Source: Proteus columbae (GTDB taxonomy: Bacteria; Pseudomonadota; Gammaproteobacteria; Enterobacterales; Enterobacteriaceae). From it: a stretch of 64,000 nt of DNA. This document shows positions 10,663-17,784 of this stretch, one piece after another; position 1 is the first letter of the stretch; each line of letters opens with the position of its first letter. A model generated the notes under the pieces. It did not search any database and had not been told where the DNA came from. It saw only the letters and a list, made by a program, of their open reading frames with translations. The translations under genes and the position numbers were made by a program. The DNA is taken from assembly GCF_002777965.1 (NCBI RefSeq), contig NZ_NGVR01000030.1, positions 107,749 to 171,748 on the forward strand, in the 5' to 3' direction.

Positions 10663-11604
10663 TTATAATTTTAGAGGGGTTAATTCTACTTCTGCCATCA
10701 TTTTTGCTAATTGTTCGCGATCATGAATACCAACATTGGTTTGGCTCACAGCAAGTGCAGAAACGGCAGTCGCTAGACGTAAGGTGTGTTCGCTGGTTTG
10801 TCGCATCATTAAACCATAAATTAAGCCACCAACCATTGAATCTCCAGCTCCGACTGTACTTACGACATCACATTTAGGTGGTTTCGCCATCCATGCTCCT
10901 GATGCATTAACCCACATCGCGCCTTGTTCACCTAATGAAATTACAACGTGAGCAATACCTTGCTGACGTAATGCTTGTGCCGCTTGCACAACATCAGAAA
11001 GTTCAGGTAAAGGTCTACCTGCCCAAATCTCTAATTCGTGATGATTAGGTTTAACAAGCCAAGGGGAGGCTTTTAATCCAGCGACAAAAGCATCTCGGCT
11101 ACTGTCGAAGATCAAACACATACATTCGCTACGTAAGCGAGTCATCCATGCAGTGAAATCATTGAGATCAACGCTAGGAGGAACACTACCACTGACACAA
11201 ATCATATCAAATTGACCCGCCCAACTTAGCGTGTCGTTAACAAAGCGAGTCCAGTCTTGTTTTGTGATTTCAAAACCAGAAAAGTTGAAGTCAGTCACTT
11301 TACCATTAGGTTCCGTGAGTTTGACATTAATACGAGTTCGGCCTTCAACCATTTGAAAACGATTGGCGATACCAGAGTCACTAAACTCTTTTTGGAATCC
11401 ATCTTGGTTTTCTTTACCTAAAAAACCCCCAACAGTGACATCAACACCAAGGCTTTTTAAAACTTTAGCCACATTGATGCCTTTACCCGCAGCATGAAAG
11501 CCAGCCGTTTTAACACGATTAACTTCACCAAGTTCAATAGGATTACTTAAACCAACAAGATCATATGCAGGGTTAAGTGTGATGGTTGCTACTCTGCGTT
11601 TCAT
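10663..11604 (-). CDS. fruK: 1-phosphofructokinase
   Basis: PfkB-family sugar kinase that phosphorylates fructose-1-phosphate to fructose-1,6-bisphosphate. Its 313 residues match E. coli FruK (312) over the whole length from memory. Motifs are GFHAAGKGINVAKVLK near 35-50 and the PfkB signature 2 DVVSTVGAGDSMVGGLIYG near 240-258, with the catalytic Asp in GAGD. Unlike the usual fruBKA operon, neither fruB nor fruA flanks it. A Cra-type operator and a 29-codon ORF lie upstream, so it looks like an orphan that kept fru-operon control. Confidence 0.9.
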   Translation of the reverse strand: MKRRVATITLNPAYDLVGLSNPIELGEVNRVKTAGFHAAGKGINVAKVLKSLGVDVTVGGFLGKENQDGFQKEFSDSGIANRFQMVEGRTRINVKLTEPNGKVTDFNFSGFEITKQDWTRFVNDTLSWAGQFDMICVSGSVPPSVDLNDFTAWMTRLRSECMCLIFDSSRDAFVAGLKASPWLVKPNHHELEIWAGRPLPELSDVVQAAQALRQQGIAHVVISLGEQGAMWVNASGAWMAKPPKCDVVSTVGAGDSMVGGLIYGLMMRQTSEHTLRLATAVSALAVSQTNVGIHDREQLAKMMAEVELTPLKL

Positions 11605-11605
11605 G

Positions 11606-11695
11606 CTAGTTCCTTACCTTAAATAAAAGAACAGGCATCGATTTTTGCTGTAATTTAGCAAAGACAGAGATACCTTGAGTGGGTAAGCCGAGCAT
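11606..11695 (-). CDS. Possible 29-residue leader ORF upstream of fruK
   Basis: An ATG at 11695 is preceded by a good AGGAG Shine-Dalgarno five bases away and opens a 29-codon frame (MLGLPTQGISVFAKLQQKSM and nine more residues) that ends in TAG one base before the fruK ATG. The spacing suggests translational coupling. The peptide resembles nothing I know; it is not an obvious remnant of FruB, whose place in the operon it occupies. It could be a regulatory leader or chance. Confidence 0.4.
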   Translation of the reverse strand: MLGLPTQGISVFAKLQQKSMPVLLFKVRN

Positions 11696-11767
11696 AAAAT
11701 CTCCTGTTAGATAAAGGGCAAAAAAGACTTAAATATCACAAAATAACAACTAAAATAGTATCATTAG

Positions 11768-11810
11768 GCTGAATCGTTTCAAATTATAACCTGTAATTTA
11801 GTACAAACAA
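11768..11810 (-). promoter_or_regulatory. fruK promoter with Cra (FruR) operator
   Basis: On the minus strand a TTGTTT -35 (11805-11810) and TATAAT -10 (11783-11788) are separated by 16 bp. Immediately downstream, over the expected start point, is GCTGAATCGTTTCA (plus-strand 11768-11781), which fits the Cra consensus. Repression by Cra relieved by fructose-1-phosphate follows from the position. Confidence 0.75.
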
Positions 11811-12203
11811 TGTTCTTTTGCCTAATGAAAGTAGAAATAAATTAGATCTAAATCACATTTTAGTGCATTTAAACATGAATAAACGAACAAAAGTATCAAT
11901 AAAAAGGTTTGTTGCTGAAGTTTTACAGTAATGGTTAAAAAGTGTTATCCATATATAAAATAATAACTTATAGCACTTCTTTTTATCTGTTTTTTTATAA
12001 AATGTACAATTTGCTGAACTGTGAAAGGAGATTATAACCATAGATAAGCTTAAAAATGATGATCTAAATTTAAACACATTAAATTAAATTTAATAATTTT
12101 GTTTTTATTCAAATGGTTATGTTGATTTATTTTTTTAAATATAAATAAATAAGAAAAAAGAGGAAGAAAAAGCGTATTGAAGGTAAAAAAGGATTAAAAA
12201 GAA
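11811..12203. other. AT-rich intergenic region, no gene seen
   Basis: About 390 bp of very AT-rich DNA lie between the fruK promoter and the ybcJ terminator. Reading frames here are short, rich in Lys/Asn/Ile/Phe codons and lack ribosome binding sites. No structured element beyond the adjacent terminator was seen. Confidence 0.5.
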
Positions 12204-12234
12204 AAAAAGCGAGGCTGAGATAGCGACGCTTTTT
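12204..12234 (-). terminator. Terminator of the folD-ybcJ operon
   Basis: AAAAAGCG (12204-12211) and CGCTTTTT (12227-12234) close a hairpin with further internal pairing. On the minus strand it ends in a T-run directly after ybcJ. Confidence 0.7.
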
Positions 12235-12255
12235 CAATATTAATTAATTTGCTGA

Positions 12256-12468
12256 TTATTTGCTGACGCTAACGGAAAACTCACCAAAGGTGACAACTTT
12301 TCCAGCAACAATTTTACAGCGTTTACGGGTTTCAACTTCACCGTCAACACTTACTAAACCTTCAGCAATGACACTTTTAGCAGCAGCTCCGCTTTCAGTC
12401 CAACCTTGAAGTTTTAATAAATCACAAAGCTCGACATAGTCGTGCCCATCTAATTGAAATGTTTCCAT
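12256..12468 (-). CDS. ybcJ: YbcJ-like S4-domain RNA-binding protein
   Basis: The 70-residue protein is a single S4-like fold: LCDLLKLQGWTESGAAAKSVIAEGLVSVDGE followed by the basic turn TRKRCKIVAGKVV. Its length equals that of E. coli YbcJ, which binds RNA. It begins 3 bp after the folD stop codon, so the two are one operon, an arrangement also found in E. coli. The precise RNA target is unknown. Confidence 0.9.
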   Translation of the reverse strand: METFQLDGHDYVELCDLLKLQGWTESGAAAKSVIAEGLVSVDGEVETRKRCKIVAGKVVTFGEFSVSVSK

Positions 12469-12471
12469 CGA

Positions 12472-13344
12472 TTAATTATTTCCTATTTCAGGGTCGTGAT
12501 ATTCTTCGCATGCTTGCAAAGTATTTTGAATAAGAGTGGCGACTGTCATTGGACCTACACCACCAGGGACGGGAGAAATCCAGCCTGCACGTTGAGATGC
12601 TGCTTCAAAATCAACATCCCCGACAACTTTACCACTTTCAAGACGGTTTATACCGACATCAATCACGATTGCACCCGGTTTAATCCACTCACCAGGAATA
12701 AAGTTAGGTTTACCTACTGCCACAACGACTAAATCCGCGTGCTCAACATGAAAACGCAGATCTTTAGTAAAACGGTGAGTAACTGTTGTTGTACAACCCG
12801 CAAGTAATAGCTCTAAGCTCATTGGGCGACCAACAATATTTGATGCACCAATAATAACGGCATTTAAGCCATTCATAGGAATATTACAACGCTCTAGTAG
12901 TGTGACAATACCGCGAGGTGTGCAAGGGCGTAATTTAGGTGCACGTTGGCATAGGCGGCCGATATTGTAAGGGTGAAAGCCATCGACATCTTTATCAGGA
13001 TGAATGCGTTCTAAAACCTTAACATTATCAATTCCGGCAGGTAAAGGGAGCTGAACGAGGATACCATCAATAGTGTTGTCTTCATTAAGCTGGTCGATTA
13101 GATTTAATAAATCTGCTTCACTGGTAGTATCTGGTAAATCATAAGAGTGAGAAATAAAACCGACTTCTTCACAAGCGCGGCGTTTACTTCCAACATAAAT
13201 CTGTGATGCAGGGTTATCACCCACTAAAATAACAGCTAAACCAGGCGCTCGTTTTCCTGCATTAATACGTTGTTTTACTTTTTCTGCAACTTCGCTTCTG
13301 ATGGTCTGCGCAATCGATTTCCCATCTATAATTCTTGCTGACAT
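12472..13344 (-). CDS. folD: Bifunctional methylene-THF dehydrogenase / cyclohydrolase
   Basis: Cytoplasmic one-carbon enzyme interconverting 5,10-methylene-, methenyl- and 10-formyl-tetrahydrofolate. The 290 residues (288 in E. coli) contain the catalytic Y/K region [17 protein letters not shown] near 47-63, the family signatures [10 protein letters not shown] near 95-104 and [10 protein letters not shown] near 258-267, and the NADP-binding GASNIVGRP near 165-173. It is upstream of ybcJ in one operon and next to the tRNA-Arg gene, as in E. coli. Confidence 0.96.
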   Translation of the reverse strand: MSARIIDGKSIAQTIRSEVAEKVKQRINAGKRAPGLAVILVGDNPASQIYVGSKRRACEEVGFISHSYDLPDTTSEADLLNLIDQLNEDNTIDGILVQLPLPAGIDNVKVLERIHPDKDVDGFHPYNIGRLCQRAPKLRPCTPRGIVTLLERCNIPMNGLNAVIIGASNIVGRPMSLELLLAGCTTTVTHRFTKDLRFHVEHADLVVVAVGKPNFIPGEWIKPGAIVIDVGINRLESGKVVGDVDFEAASQRAGWISPVPGGVGPMTVATLIQNTLQACEEYHDPEIGNN

Positions 13345-13460
13345 CTATACATCCAAATTATTCAATTACGGTATTGGTCTATTTTGTCAGATCAAGAGCA
13401 ATCTGTCAGTCGAATACTTGCCATATTTTGACCATATAGTTTGATATCGTTGAAAAAGCG

Positions 13461-13488
13461 TTGACTCTCAGAATGTTGAACGTATAAT
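13461..13488 (+). promoter_or_regulatory. Promoter of the tRNA-Arg gene
   Basis: TTGACT (13461-13466) and TATAAT (13483-13488) are 16 bp apart, about 45 bp before the tRNA, an almost consensus sigma-70 promoter as expected for a stable RNA. Confidence 0.85.
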
Positions 13489-13533
13489 TCACACCCGTTA
13501 TCAGCACTCTTGCTGACGTCTAAGTTCTTCTAG

Positions 13534-13610
13534 GCGCCCTTAGCTCAGTTGGATAGAGCAACGGCCTTCTAAGCCGTAGGTCACAGGTTCGAATCCTGTA
13601 GGGCGTACCA
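13534..13610 (+). tRNA. argU: tRNA-Arg(TCT), argU equivalent; prophage attL
   Basis: A complete 77-nt cloverleaf: acceptor GCGCCCT pairing with AGGGCGT, D-loop AGCTCAGTTGGATAGAGC, anticodon loop with TCT, T-arm CAGGTTCGAATCCTG and an encoded CCA. It decodes AGA/AGG. Its 3' part (from 13565) is repeated at attR, so the gene has been rebuilt by the prophage. In E. coli the equivalent folD-argU locus hosts prophage DLP12. Confidence 0.97.
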
Positions 13611-13613
13611 TTT
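13565..13613 (+). repeat. attL core (49 bp, tRNA 3' end)
   Basis: Identical to 54506-54554. It runs from inside the anticodon stem of the tRNA through CCA and three T residues. The bases outside it differ between the two copies. Confidence 0.95.
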
Positions 13614-13645
13614 AAAATCAATGAGTTACGAGATTTTAAAAAGAA

Positions 13646-13664
13646 ACCCGCAAGAGATGCGGGT
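13646..13664 (-). terminator. Terminator of the leftward early operon
   Basis: ACCCGC / GCGGGT form a hairpin which on the minus strand is followed by TTTCTTTTT, 22 bp after the AlpA-like gene. It would protect the tRNA gene from phage transcription. Confidence 0.7.
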
Positions 13665-13681
13665 CAAGTAACGGGTCAAGT
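13661..13681. repeat. Integrase arm-type site candidates near attL
   Basis: GGGTCAAGTAAC followed directly by GGGTCAAGT. The same 12-mer occurs as a tandem pair at 54369-54392 beside attR. Short direct repeats on both arms are expected for P4-type integrase arm sites. Confidence 0.55.
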
Positions 13682-13686
13682 TAGCA

Positions 13687-13875
13687 TTATAGCTTTTCAC
13701 TTCTAACCCACTCTTCATAGACATGTTCTGGCCAGCCTAAAAACGTACCACCTTTTGTTTTTTGTGGTTTTGGGAATTCCTTTCTCTTTGCATACATTCT
13801 CCATAACGTAGTTTTGCTTTTCCCTGTCAATTGAACCATTTCTTTCATTTTTATATATTTTATTAGTGCTGACAT
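13687..13875 (-). CDS. AlpA-family DNA-binding protein, probable excisionase
   Basis: A 62-residue protein with the AlpA/MerR-like helix-turn-helix: IKMKEMVQLTGKSKTTLWRM followed by the wing KEFPKPQKTKGGTFLGWPEHVYEEW. Such proteins act as excisionases or regulators of P4-type integrases. ATG 13875 is chosen because GGAGAG lies just before it; a longer frame to 13890 would bury that ribosome site. It is the last gene of the leftward operon and borders attL, while int borders attR, so both flank attP in the circular phage. Confidence 0.8.
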   Translation of the reverse strand: MSALIKYIKMKEMVQLTGKSKTTLWRMYAKRKEFPKPQKTKGGTFLGWPEHVYEEWVRSEKL

Positions 13876-13928
13876 ATTTTCTCTCCACACTGTCCGTACA
13901 CAGTTTAAATAATGCTGGTGGTAATTAT

Positions 13929-14401
13929 TTACTGATTTCCTTTATAGAACGCCATCCAATGTGTTTTATCGTTTTTCCCTACACGCTGAACGGCAGTTGG
14001 TTTTTCATTAGTTAAAGCTAATATTTGTTTAACGGGTATTTGAGTTTCATTCCACTTAAACAATAAGGTTCCATTTGGCTTTAACACACGAAATGCTTCA
14101 GTAAATCCTTTTTTTAAATCTTCTTTCCATGAATTTTTATTTAACGAACCGTATTTTTTAAACATCCAGCTATTTTTACCTACTCTAATTAAATGAGGAG
14201 GTCAAACAGCACCTGATAAAATGTATTATTAGGAAATGGAAGATTTTTAAAATCAGAAATAATATCTGGTGTTATATTTAAAATTCTCCCGTCACATAAA
14301 ATATGTTCTTCGGCTCTAATATCATTAAATAAAACACGGTTATCTTGTTTATCAAAATAAAACATACGAGAGCCACAACACATATCAAGTATCGGTTTCA
14401 T
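13929..14401 (-). pseudogene. Phage class I SAM methyltransferase, frameshifted
   Basis: Two adjacent pieces form one gene. The 5' piece starts at 14401 (MKPILDMCCGSRMFYFDK, after an AGAGGAT ribosome site) and ends at 14189. The 3' piece includes KYGSLNKNSWKEDLKKGFTE and continues through LKPNGTLLFKWNE. At about 14200 the frame reads LFDLLI-stop; one extra C would give LFDPPHLIRVGKNSW, restoring the catalytic DPPH motif. Intact relatives are common in lambdoid early operons and modify DNA or other targets. The single missing base may be decay or a sequence error. Confidence 0.8.
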
Positions 14402-14447
14402 AATATCCTCTGGACTTAAATATAAAATCCTCTGATAGTGTAAGGTT

Positions 14448-15170
14448 TTATAATTCGTCGAAATATAATTTAAAGTCATTCTCTATATCTGATAAGAATA
14501 ATAGAGAGTCTTCTAAATTTATTGTGTTTAAGAACTCCGTTGCGTCTTGCTTGCTATTTCTTTGTTTTATTTTAATAATTAAATTGTCAATAATTATTTT
14601 TGATTTTGAACTAAAATCATATAAATAATAATAATTTAAAGATATTATTGGGTTTGATGATGTTGAGTTTGCATATATTAGAGATAGTGAGTCTATATCA
14701 AATTCGTATATTGTTGCATTGCTTATTTGTTCATTTTTTGAATCTAATGCTACAAATGCATATATATTTTCACCAATAATAACATCAACATATCTACAAT
14801 TTTCATCATTAATTAATTTTTTAAATTCAATTAATTGCTTTGTTATTATTATTAATTTTTCAGTGTAATTTTTGAATATGTTAAAATATGCTTCTGTTAA
14901 TTTTCTATCCTTGATTTTTTCTAAAATTTCCAAGTCTTTCCTTTGTCTAAAGTAAATAATAATTGTTGTAAATAAACCCAATGCGGATAAGAAAGCAAAT
15001 ACTGTAGATAAATAAGAAAAAACAATGCTTAACTTTTCTTTATCTTGTGCATCAGTGGCAAATATATCAATAATGAAGATGCCAAATATAATTAAAAATA
15101 TTAATGATATTGATATCCAAAAAATTAAGCTTTTAATTCTTTCTGATAATGTAATCATAGCGTGTTCCAA
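14448..15170 (-). CDS. AT-rich two-helix membrane protein, accessory gene
   Basis: This 240-residue product has two hydrophobic segments (about 13-35 and 48-73) followed by a basic turn YFRQRKDLEILEKIKDRK and a long, mainly helical cytoplasmic region. I recognise no named family, although phage-defence and superinfection proteins often have this layout. Its base composition is more AT-rich than its neighbours SSB and YfdQ, suggesting separate acquisition. It sits in the leftward operon between ssb and the methyltransferase. The start may be ATG 15170 or M5 (15158). Confidence 0.6.
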   Translation of the reverse strand: MEHAMITLSERIKSLIFWISISLIFLIIFGIFIIDIFATDAQDKEKLSIVFSYLSTVFAFLSALGLFTTIIIYFRQRKDLEILEKIKDRKLTEAYFNIFKNYTEKLIIITKQLIEFKKLINDENCRYVDVIIGENIYAFVALDSKNEQISNATIYEFDIDSLSLIYANSTSSNPIISLNYYYLYDFSSKSKIIIDNLIIKIKQRNSKQDATEFLNTINLEDSLLFLSDIENDFKLYFDEL

Positions 15171-15231
15171 GCGTAAATATCAGAATCATACTCACATCCG
15201 TGTGACTAATCTACTGTCGAAAGTTCCCCTT

Positions 15232-15729
15232 CTAAAGCATATTAATAAAATATCGTGGATACATAAGTCCAATTGGAGCAAAAGGAATATCATCTTCAAA
15301 ATCCATTGGTGGCTGATTACTTTGGGCTTGAGGTTGAGCTGGTAGTTGGTTTTGCTGTGCCGGTTGTGATCCTGCTGATTTACTAGCACCGCCTAACATC
15401 TGCATTGAACCGCCAACCTTTACAGCAATTTCAGTTGCATAGCGTTTAACGCCGTTATCATCCCACTCGCGCGTTTGTAGTTGGCCCTCAATATAAATTT
15501 GAGAGCCTTTGCACAAATAGCCACTTGCGATATCTGCCAGCTTTCCAAACAAAACAACACGATGCCATTCTGTTTTTTCGCGATTTTCACCCGTTTTTTT
15601 ATCACGCCATTTTTCACTTGTGGCCACAGCTAAATTGGCAACAGCACCACCAGAAGGCAGGTAGCGAATTTCAGGATCGCGCCCTAAATTGCCGATAAGA
15701 ATTACTTTGTTTACTGATCCGTTAGCCAT
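15232..15729 (-). CDS. ssb: Single-stranded DNA-binding protein
   Basis: The N-terminal OB fold (residues 1-110) has the canonical [22 protein letters not shown] start and the [14 protein letters not shown] and [15 protein letters not shown] strands. A Gln/Pro-rich linker follows. The usual acidic tip DDIPF is present near 150 but is followed by a 14-residue tail ([14 protein letters not shown]), a form seen in prophage SSBs; this could weaken binding of host SSB partners. The protein has 165 residues and acts in phage replication and recombination. Confidence 0.93.
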   Translation of the reverse strand: MANGSVNKVILIGNLGRDPEIRYLPSGGAVANLAVATSEKWRDKKTGENREKTEWHRVVLFGKLADIASGYLCKGSQIYIEGQLQTREWDDNGVKRYATEIAVKVGGSMQMLGGASKSAGSQPAQQNQLPAQPQAQSNQPPMDFEDDIPFAPIGLMYPRYFINML

Positions 15730-15787
15730 TTTCAGTTATTCCTATTTGAGTAATATCGCCACCAATAAGATGGCGATTAATTAATAA

Positions 15788-16615
15788 TTAAGCTGAAAAT
15801 TTGCCAATGAATGTTTCGATTTCACTTTCATCGAATTCATCACAAAGCAGATTGCGAAACTCTTGAGCAATTTGTTCTTCAAGGTTTTCAAGTTGAACAA
15901 TACGGAGCACTAAGGTAGGAACATCACCGCCAGTAAGTACGCTATAACGCAATTTAATGTTACGTTCTTTTAACTCGTCATACGGAGTGCAGGTGAACTG
16001 GAATGCTGTTGGCATAACATCTTTGCTTCTTGCTTCAACATTTTCTAATACTGAACGTTTGGCACTAAAATCGTGATCTTCATGTTCAGCAGAGCGTGTT
16101 GATTCAATCGTAATACGGCGAACAGCAGAAATAGCTTGTTTGATATCTAGAACATTACCGTCAGCATCGAACGCCATTAAATAATCACGCCAGTCTTCTA
16201 ACCATTCCGCTAATTCTTTTTGACGATGTTTGACACCATCAATTTTTAATAGTGCTGCGAATGGGGCTGTTTGTTTTAATTTCACAAGAGCCGTATTATC
16301 AGCATGACCAGGCTCACCAATTGTGCCGATATTGAAAATAGTTTTGGCACTCATTTCATTGGCATCAATAAAGCAGCTAACACCTTCATCAATTGCATTC
16401 TTGATTGAGTATTTAACAAAATCACTGATGCTTGTTGTTTTCATTTCACCACGGAAACGGAAGCGACCTTCTTGTAAGTTTTCTAAACTACTTACTTTAA
16501 AGTCATTAGGAAGAACAATGGCAGGGCAAAGAGACTTCTTTATTGCATCGAGACTTAATGAAGCCACCGCCATATTTTGAATTTGCGAAATAGCATTACC
16601 GTCTAATTGAGACAT
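15788..16615 (-). CDS. YfdQ-like protein (DUF2303)
   Basis: A 275-residue phage protein resembling YfdQ of the E. coli CPS-53 prophage, beginning MSQLDGNAISQIQNMAVAS with IVLPNDFKVSSLENLQ near 35-50. The biochemical role is unknown. The downstream neighbour of a YfdP-like gene in the same order as CPS-53 supports the assignment. It lies in the leftward early operon with SSB, where recombination genes are usual, and a DNA-metabolism role is a guess. Confidence 0.8.
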   Translation of the reverse strand: MSQLDGNAISQIQNMAVASLSLDAIKKSLCPAIVLPNDFKVSSLENLQEGRFRFRGEMKTTSISDFVKYSIKNAIDEGVSCFIDANEMSAKTIFNIGTIGEPGHADNTALVKLKQTAPFAALLKIDGVKHRQKELAEWLEDWRDYLMAFDADGNVLDIKQAISAVRRITIESTRSAEHEDHDFSAKRSVLENVEARSKDVMPTAFQFTCTPYDELKERNIKLRYSVLTGGDVPTLVLRIVQLENLEEQIAQEFRNLLCDEFDESEIETFIGKFSA

Positions 16616-16680
16616 GAATAAACTCCTACTTATTTAAAAGCATTAAATTAAATGGATAGGTTTAATTAAAAATAAGGAAA

Positions 16681-17055
16681 CTAATTAACGGATTTTAATT
16701 TCCCGTCGGGCTGACCCTGCAAAGAAAATAATTGACCTTGGTCTTCTTGCATAATGGTCAACTTACCACCTTTACCCACGTACATTGGTGTTTTGGTGGT
16801 GTCTTCTTCGGCCCGTTTCCCGCGTGGTGTTGGTGCAGAGAATTTAAGTTTATGAGTTATTTCAACTCGTTTTTCTTCCATTGAATTACTAAGGCGAGCA
16901 ATATCTAATTCAATAGTGACTTTGCCTTTTCCACCATTATTTAAAACGCCTAAAGCCACATCATTTAAAACAGCAGAGACTTTATTTTCAAAAACGCCAG
17001 CGTCCAATTCGGAAAGAAAGTCGGGAACATTTGTCTTACGATCTTCTTGGCTCAT
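16681..17055 (-). CDS. YfdP-like protein
   Basis: The 124-residue protein resembles YfdP of E. coli CPS-53: it starts MSQEDRKTNVPDFLSELDAG and has the conserved middle RGKRAEEDTTKTPMYVGKGG. No enzymatic motif is visible. It precedes the YfdQ-like gene on the same strand by 65 bp. Upstream lies the 400-bp structured interval, so its ribosome site (GTGAGGTTATAGAA before ATG) follows directly after those inverted repeats. Confidence 0.75.
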   Translation of the reverse strand: MSQEDRKTNVPDFLSELDAGVFENKVSAVLNDVALGVLNNGGKGKVTIELDIARLSNSMEEKRVEITHKLKFSAPTPRGKRAEEDTTKTPMYVGKGGKLTIMQEDQGQLFSLQGQPDGKLKSVN

Positions 17056-17456
17056 TTCTATAACCTCACGTTATCACTTCACACAATAAGAAAGGGCACT
17101 AGCGAGTTGACATAATCCTGATAAGACATTTCACAAGTAATGCCAGTACCCTTGCTTATTGAGTTAGTTTTAGTGATTTGTGGTTAACACCGAGCCGCTA
17201 TACTCGCTTATTTCCTGAACGCTCTGTTTTTTGTATTGGCTACCCTATTTGTAGCTCAGTCGATTTATCAGGTCTTATCACATTACCAGCGTTGCATCTC
17301 GCATGAGAACGCTAACCACCAATCCTAAAACTAACTTTATAAAAATGGCTGACTGAGCAGAACATTATCACCACACCCCCGTTAATAGTTTAAGACTCAG
17401 CCAGCCATTGTTTCTCTTCACACGTTCTCTTCACACGTTCTCTTCACACATAAAAA
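17056..17456 (-). ncRNA. Highly structured non-coding interval in the early left operon
   Basis: No convincing gene is present, but long inverted repeats fill the interval. IR-A pairs 17084-17100 with 17145-17161 (15 of 17). IR-B pairs 17163-17188 with 17311-17335 (about 24 bp, few mismatches) and encloses three small hairpins at 17191-17206, 17239-17255 and 17288-17313. IR-C pairs 17344-17357 with 17396-17409 (13 of 14). Transcribed from pL, the RNA would fold into two stem-loops flanking a cloverleaf-like junction. The identity is unknown; a structured RNA or an RNA processing or protection element are possibilities. Confidence 0.5.
17412..17450 (-). repeat. 13-bp tandem repeat, three copies
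   Basis: Three units of TTCTCTTCACACG/A in a row. Its complement TGTGTGAAGAGAA is the leader and ribosome-binding sequence of two other early genes (17666-17678 and 19392-19404), so these are duplicated translation-start leaders or a shared protein-binding site. Confidence 0.7.
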
Positions 17457-17660
17457 TCATTTTCTTTGGGTCTGAATAGCACTTTTATTTGCGTACTCTG
17501 CTATTTCAGCATCCAGTTTTGCTAGTTTATCCACCAGCTCTTCACGTCTTGTGTTTAGCTCACCAAGAACTTTAATCGACGATAGTTTCTCTTTCATCCA
17601 ATCAACAACATCTGCATCAGTGAAATTTGCTGGAGGTATGATTGTTGGTTCAGTTGTCAT
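17457..17660 (-). CDS. Small coiled-coil early protein
   Basis: A 67-residue protein with an acidic N-terminus, the segment DADVVDWMKEKLSSIKVLG, and a heptad-like helix NTRREELVDKLAKLDAEIAEYA. I do not recognise it. ATG 17660 is preceded by GTGAAGAGAATAACT; a GTG five codons upstream is inside that leader and is unlikely. It is the first gene after the OL-like operators and therefore the first product of the leftward early transcript. Confidence 0.65.
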   Translation of the reverse strand: MTTEPTIIPPANFTDADVVDWMKEKLSSIKVLGELNTRREELVDKLAKLDAEIAEYANKSAIQTQRK

Positions 17661-17704
17661 AGTTATTCTCTTCACACAGTTTATTTCGCTTTAGAAATAG
17701 AATG

Positions 17705-17740
17705 CAACTAAAAGTAGATATTGTCAACAACTAAAAGTAG
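17705..17740. promoter_or_regulatory. OL-like operator pair
   Basis: Two direct copies of CAACTAAAAGTAG (17705-17717 and 17728-17740), 23 bp apart, upstream of the leftward early genes. Their complement CTACTTTTAGTTG fits the half-sites found between cI and cro, so they are likely repressor operators over pL. Confidence 0.7.
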
Positions 17741-17753
17741 AAAATAGGGGCGT

Positions 17754-17780
17754 AAAAAAACCAACTTTTAGTTGGTTTTA
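17754..17780. terminator. Terminator after the repressor gene
   Basis: AACCAAC / GTTGGTT with a 5-nt loop between an A-run and a T-run, directly after the cI stop codon. Its core ACTTTTAGT also resembles the nearby operator sequence. Confidence 0.6.
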
Positions 17781-17784
17781 ATGT

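Noticed and set aside
11853..12077. 74-codon minus-strand frame between fruK and ybcJ
   Set aside because: Composition follows the local AT-richness, no ribosome site, no recognisable domain.
12454..12732. 92-codon plus-strand frame opposite folD
   Set aside because: Antisense shadow of a certain gene.
17231..17280. tRNA-like phrase TGTAGCTCAGTCGA in the structured interval
   Set aside because: Resembles a D-arm only; no acceptor stem, T-arm or CCA can be arranged around it.
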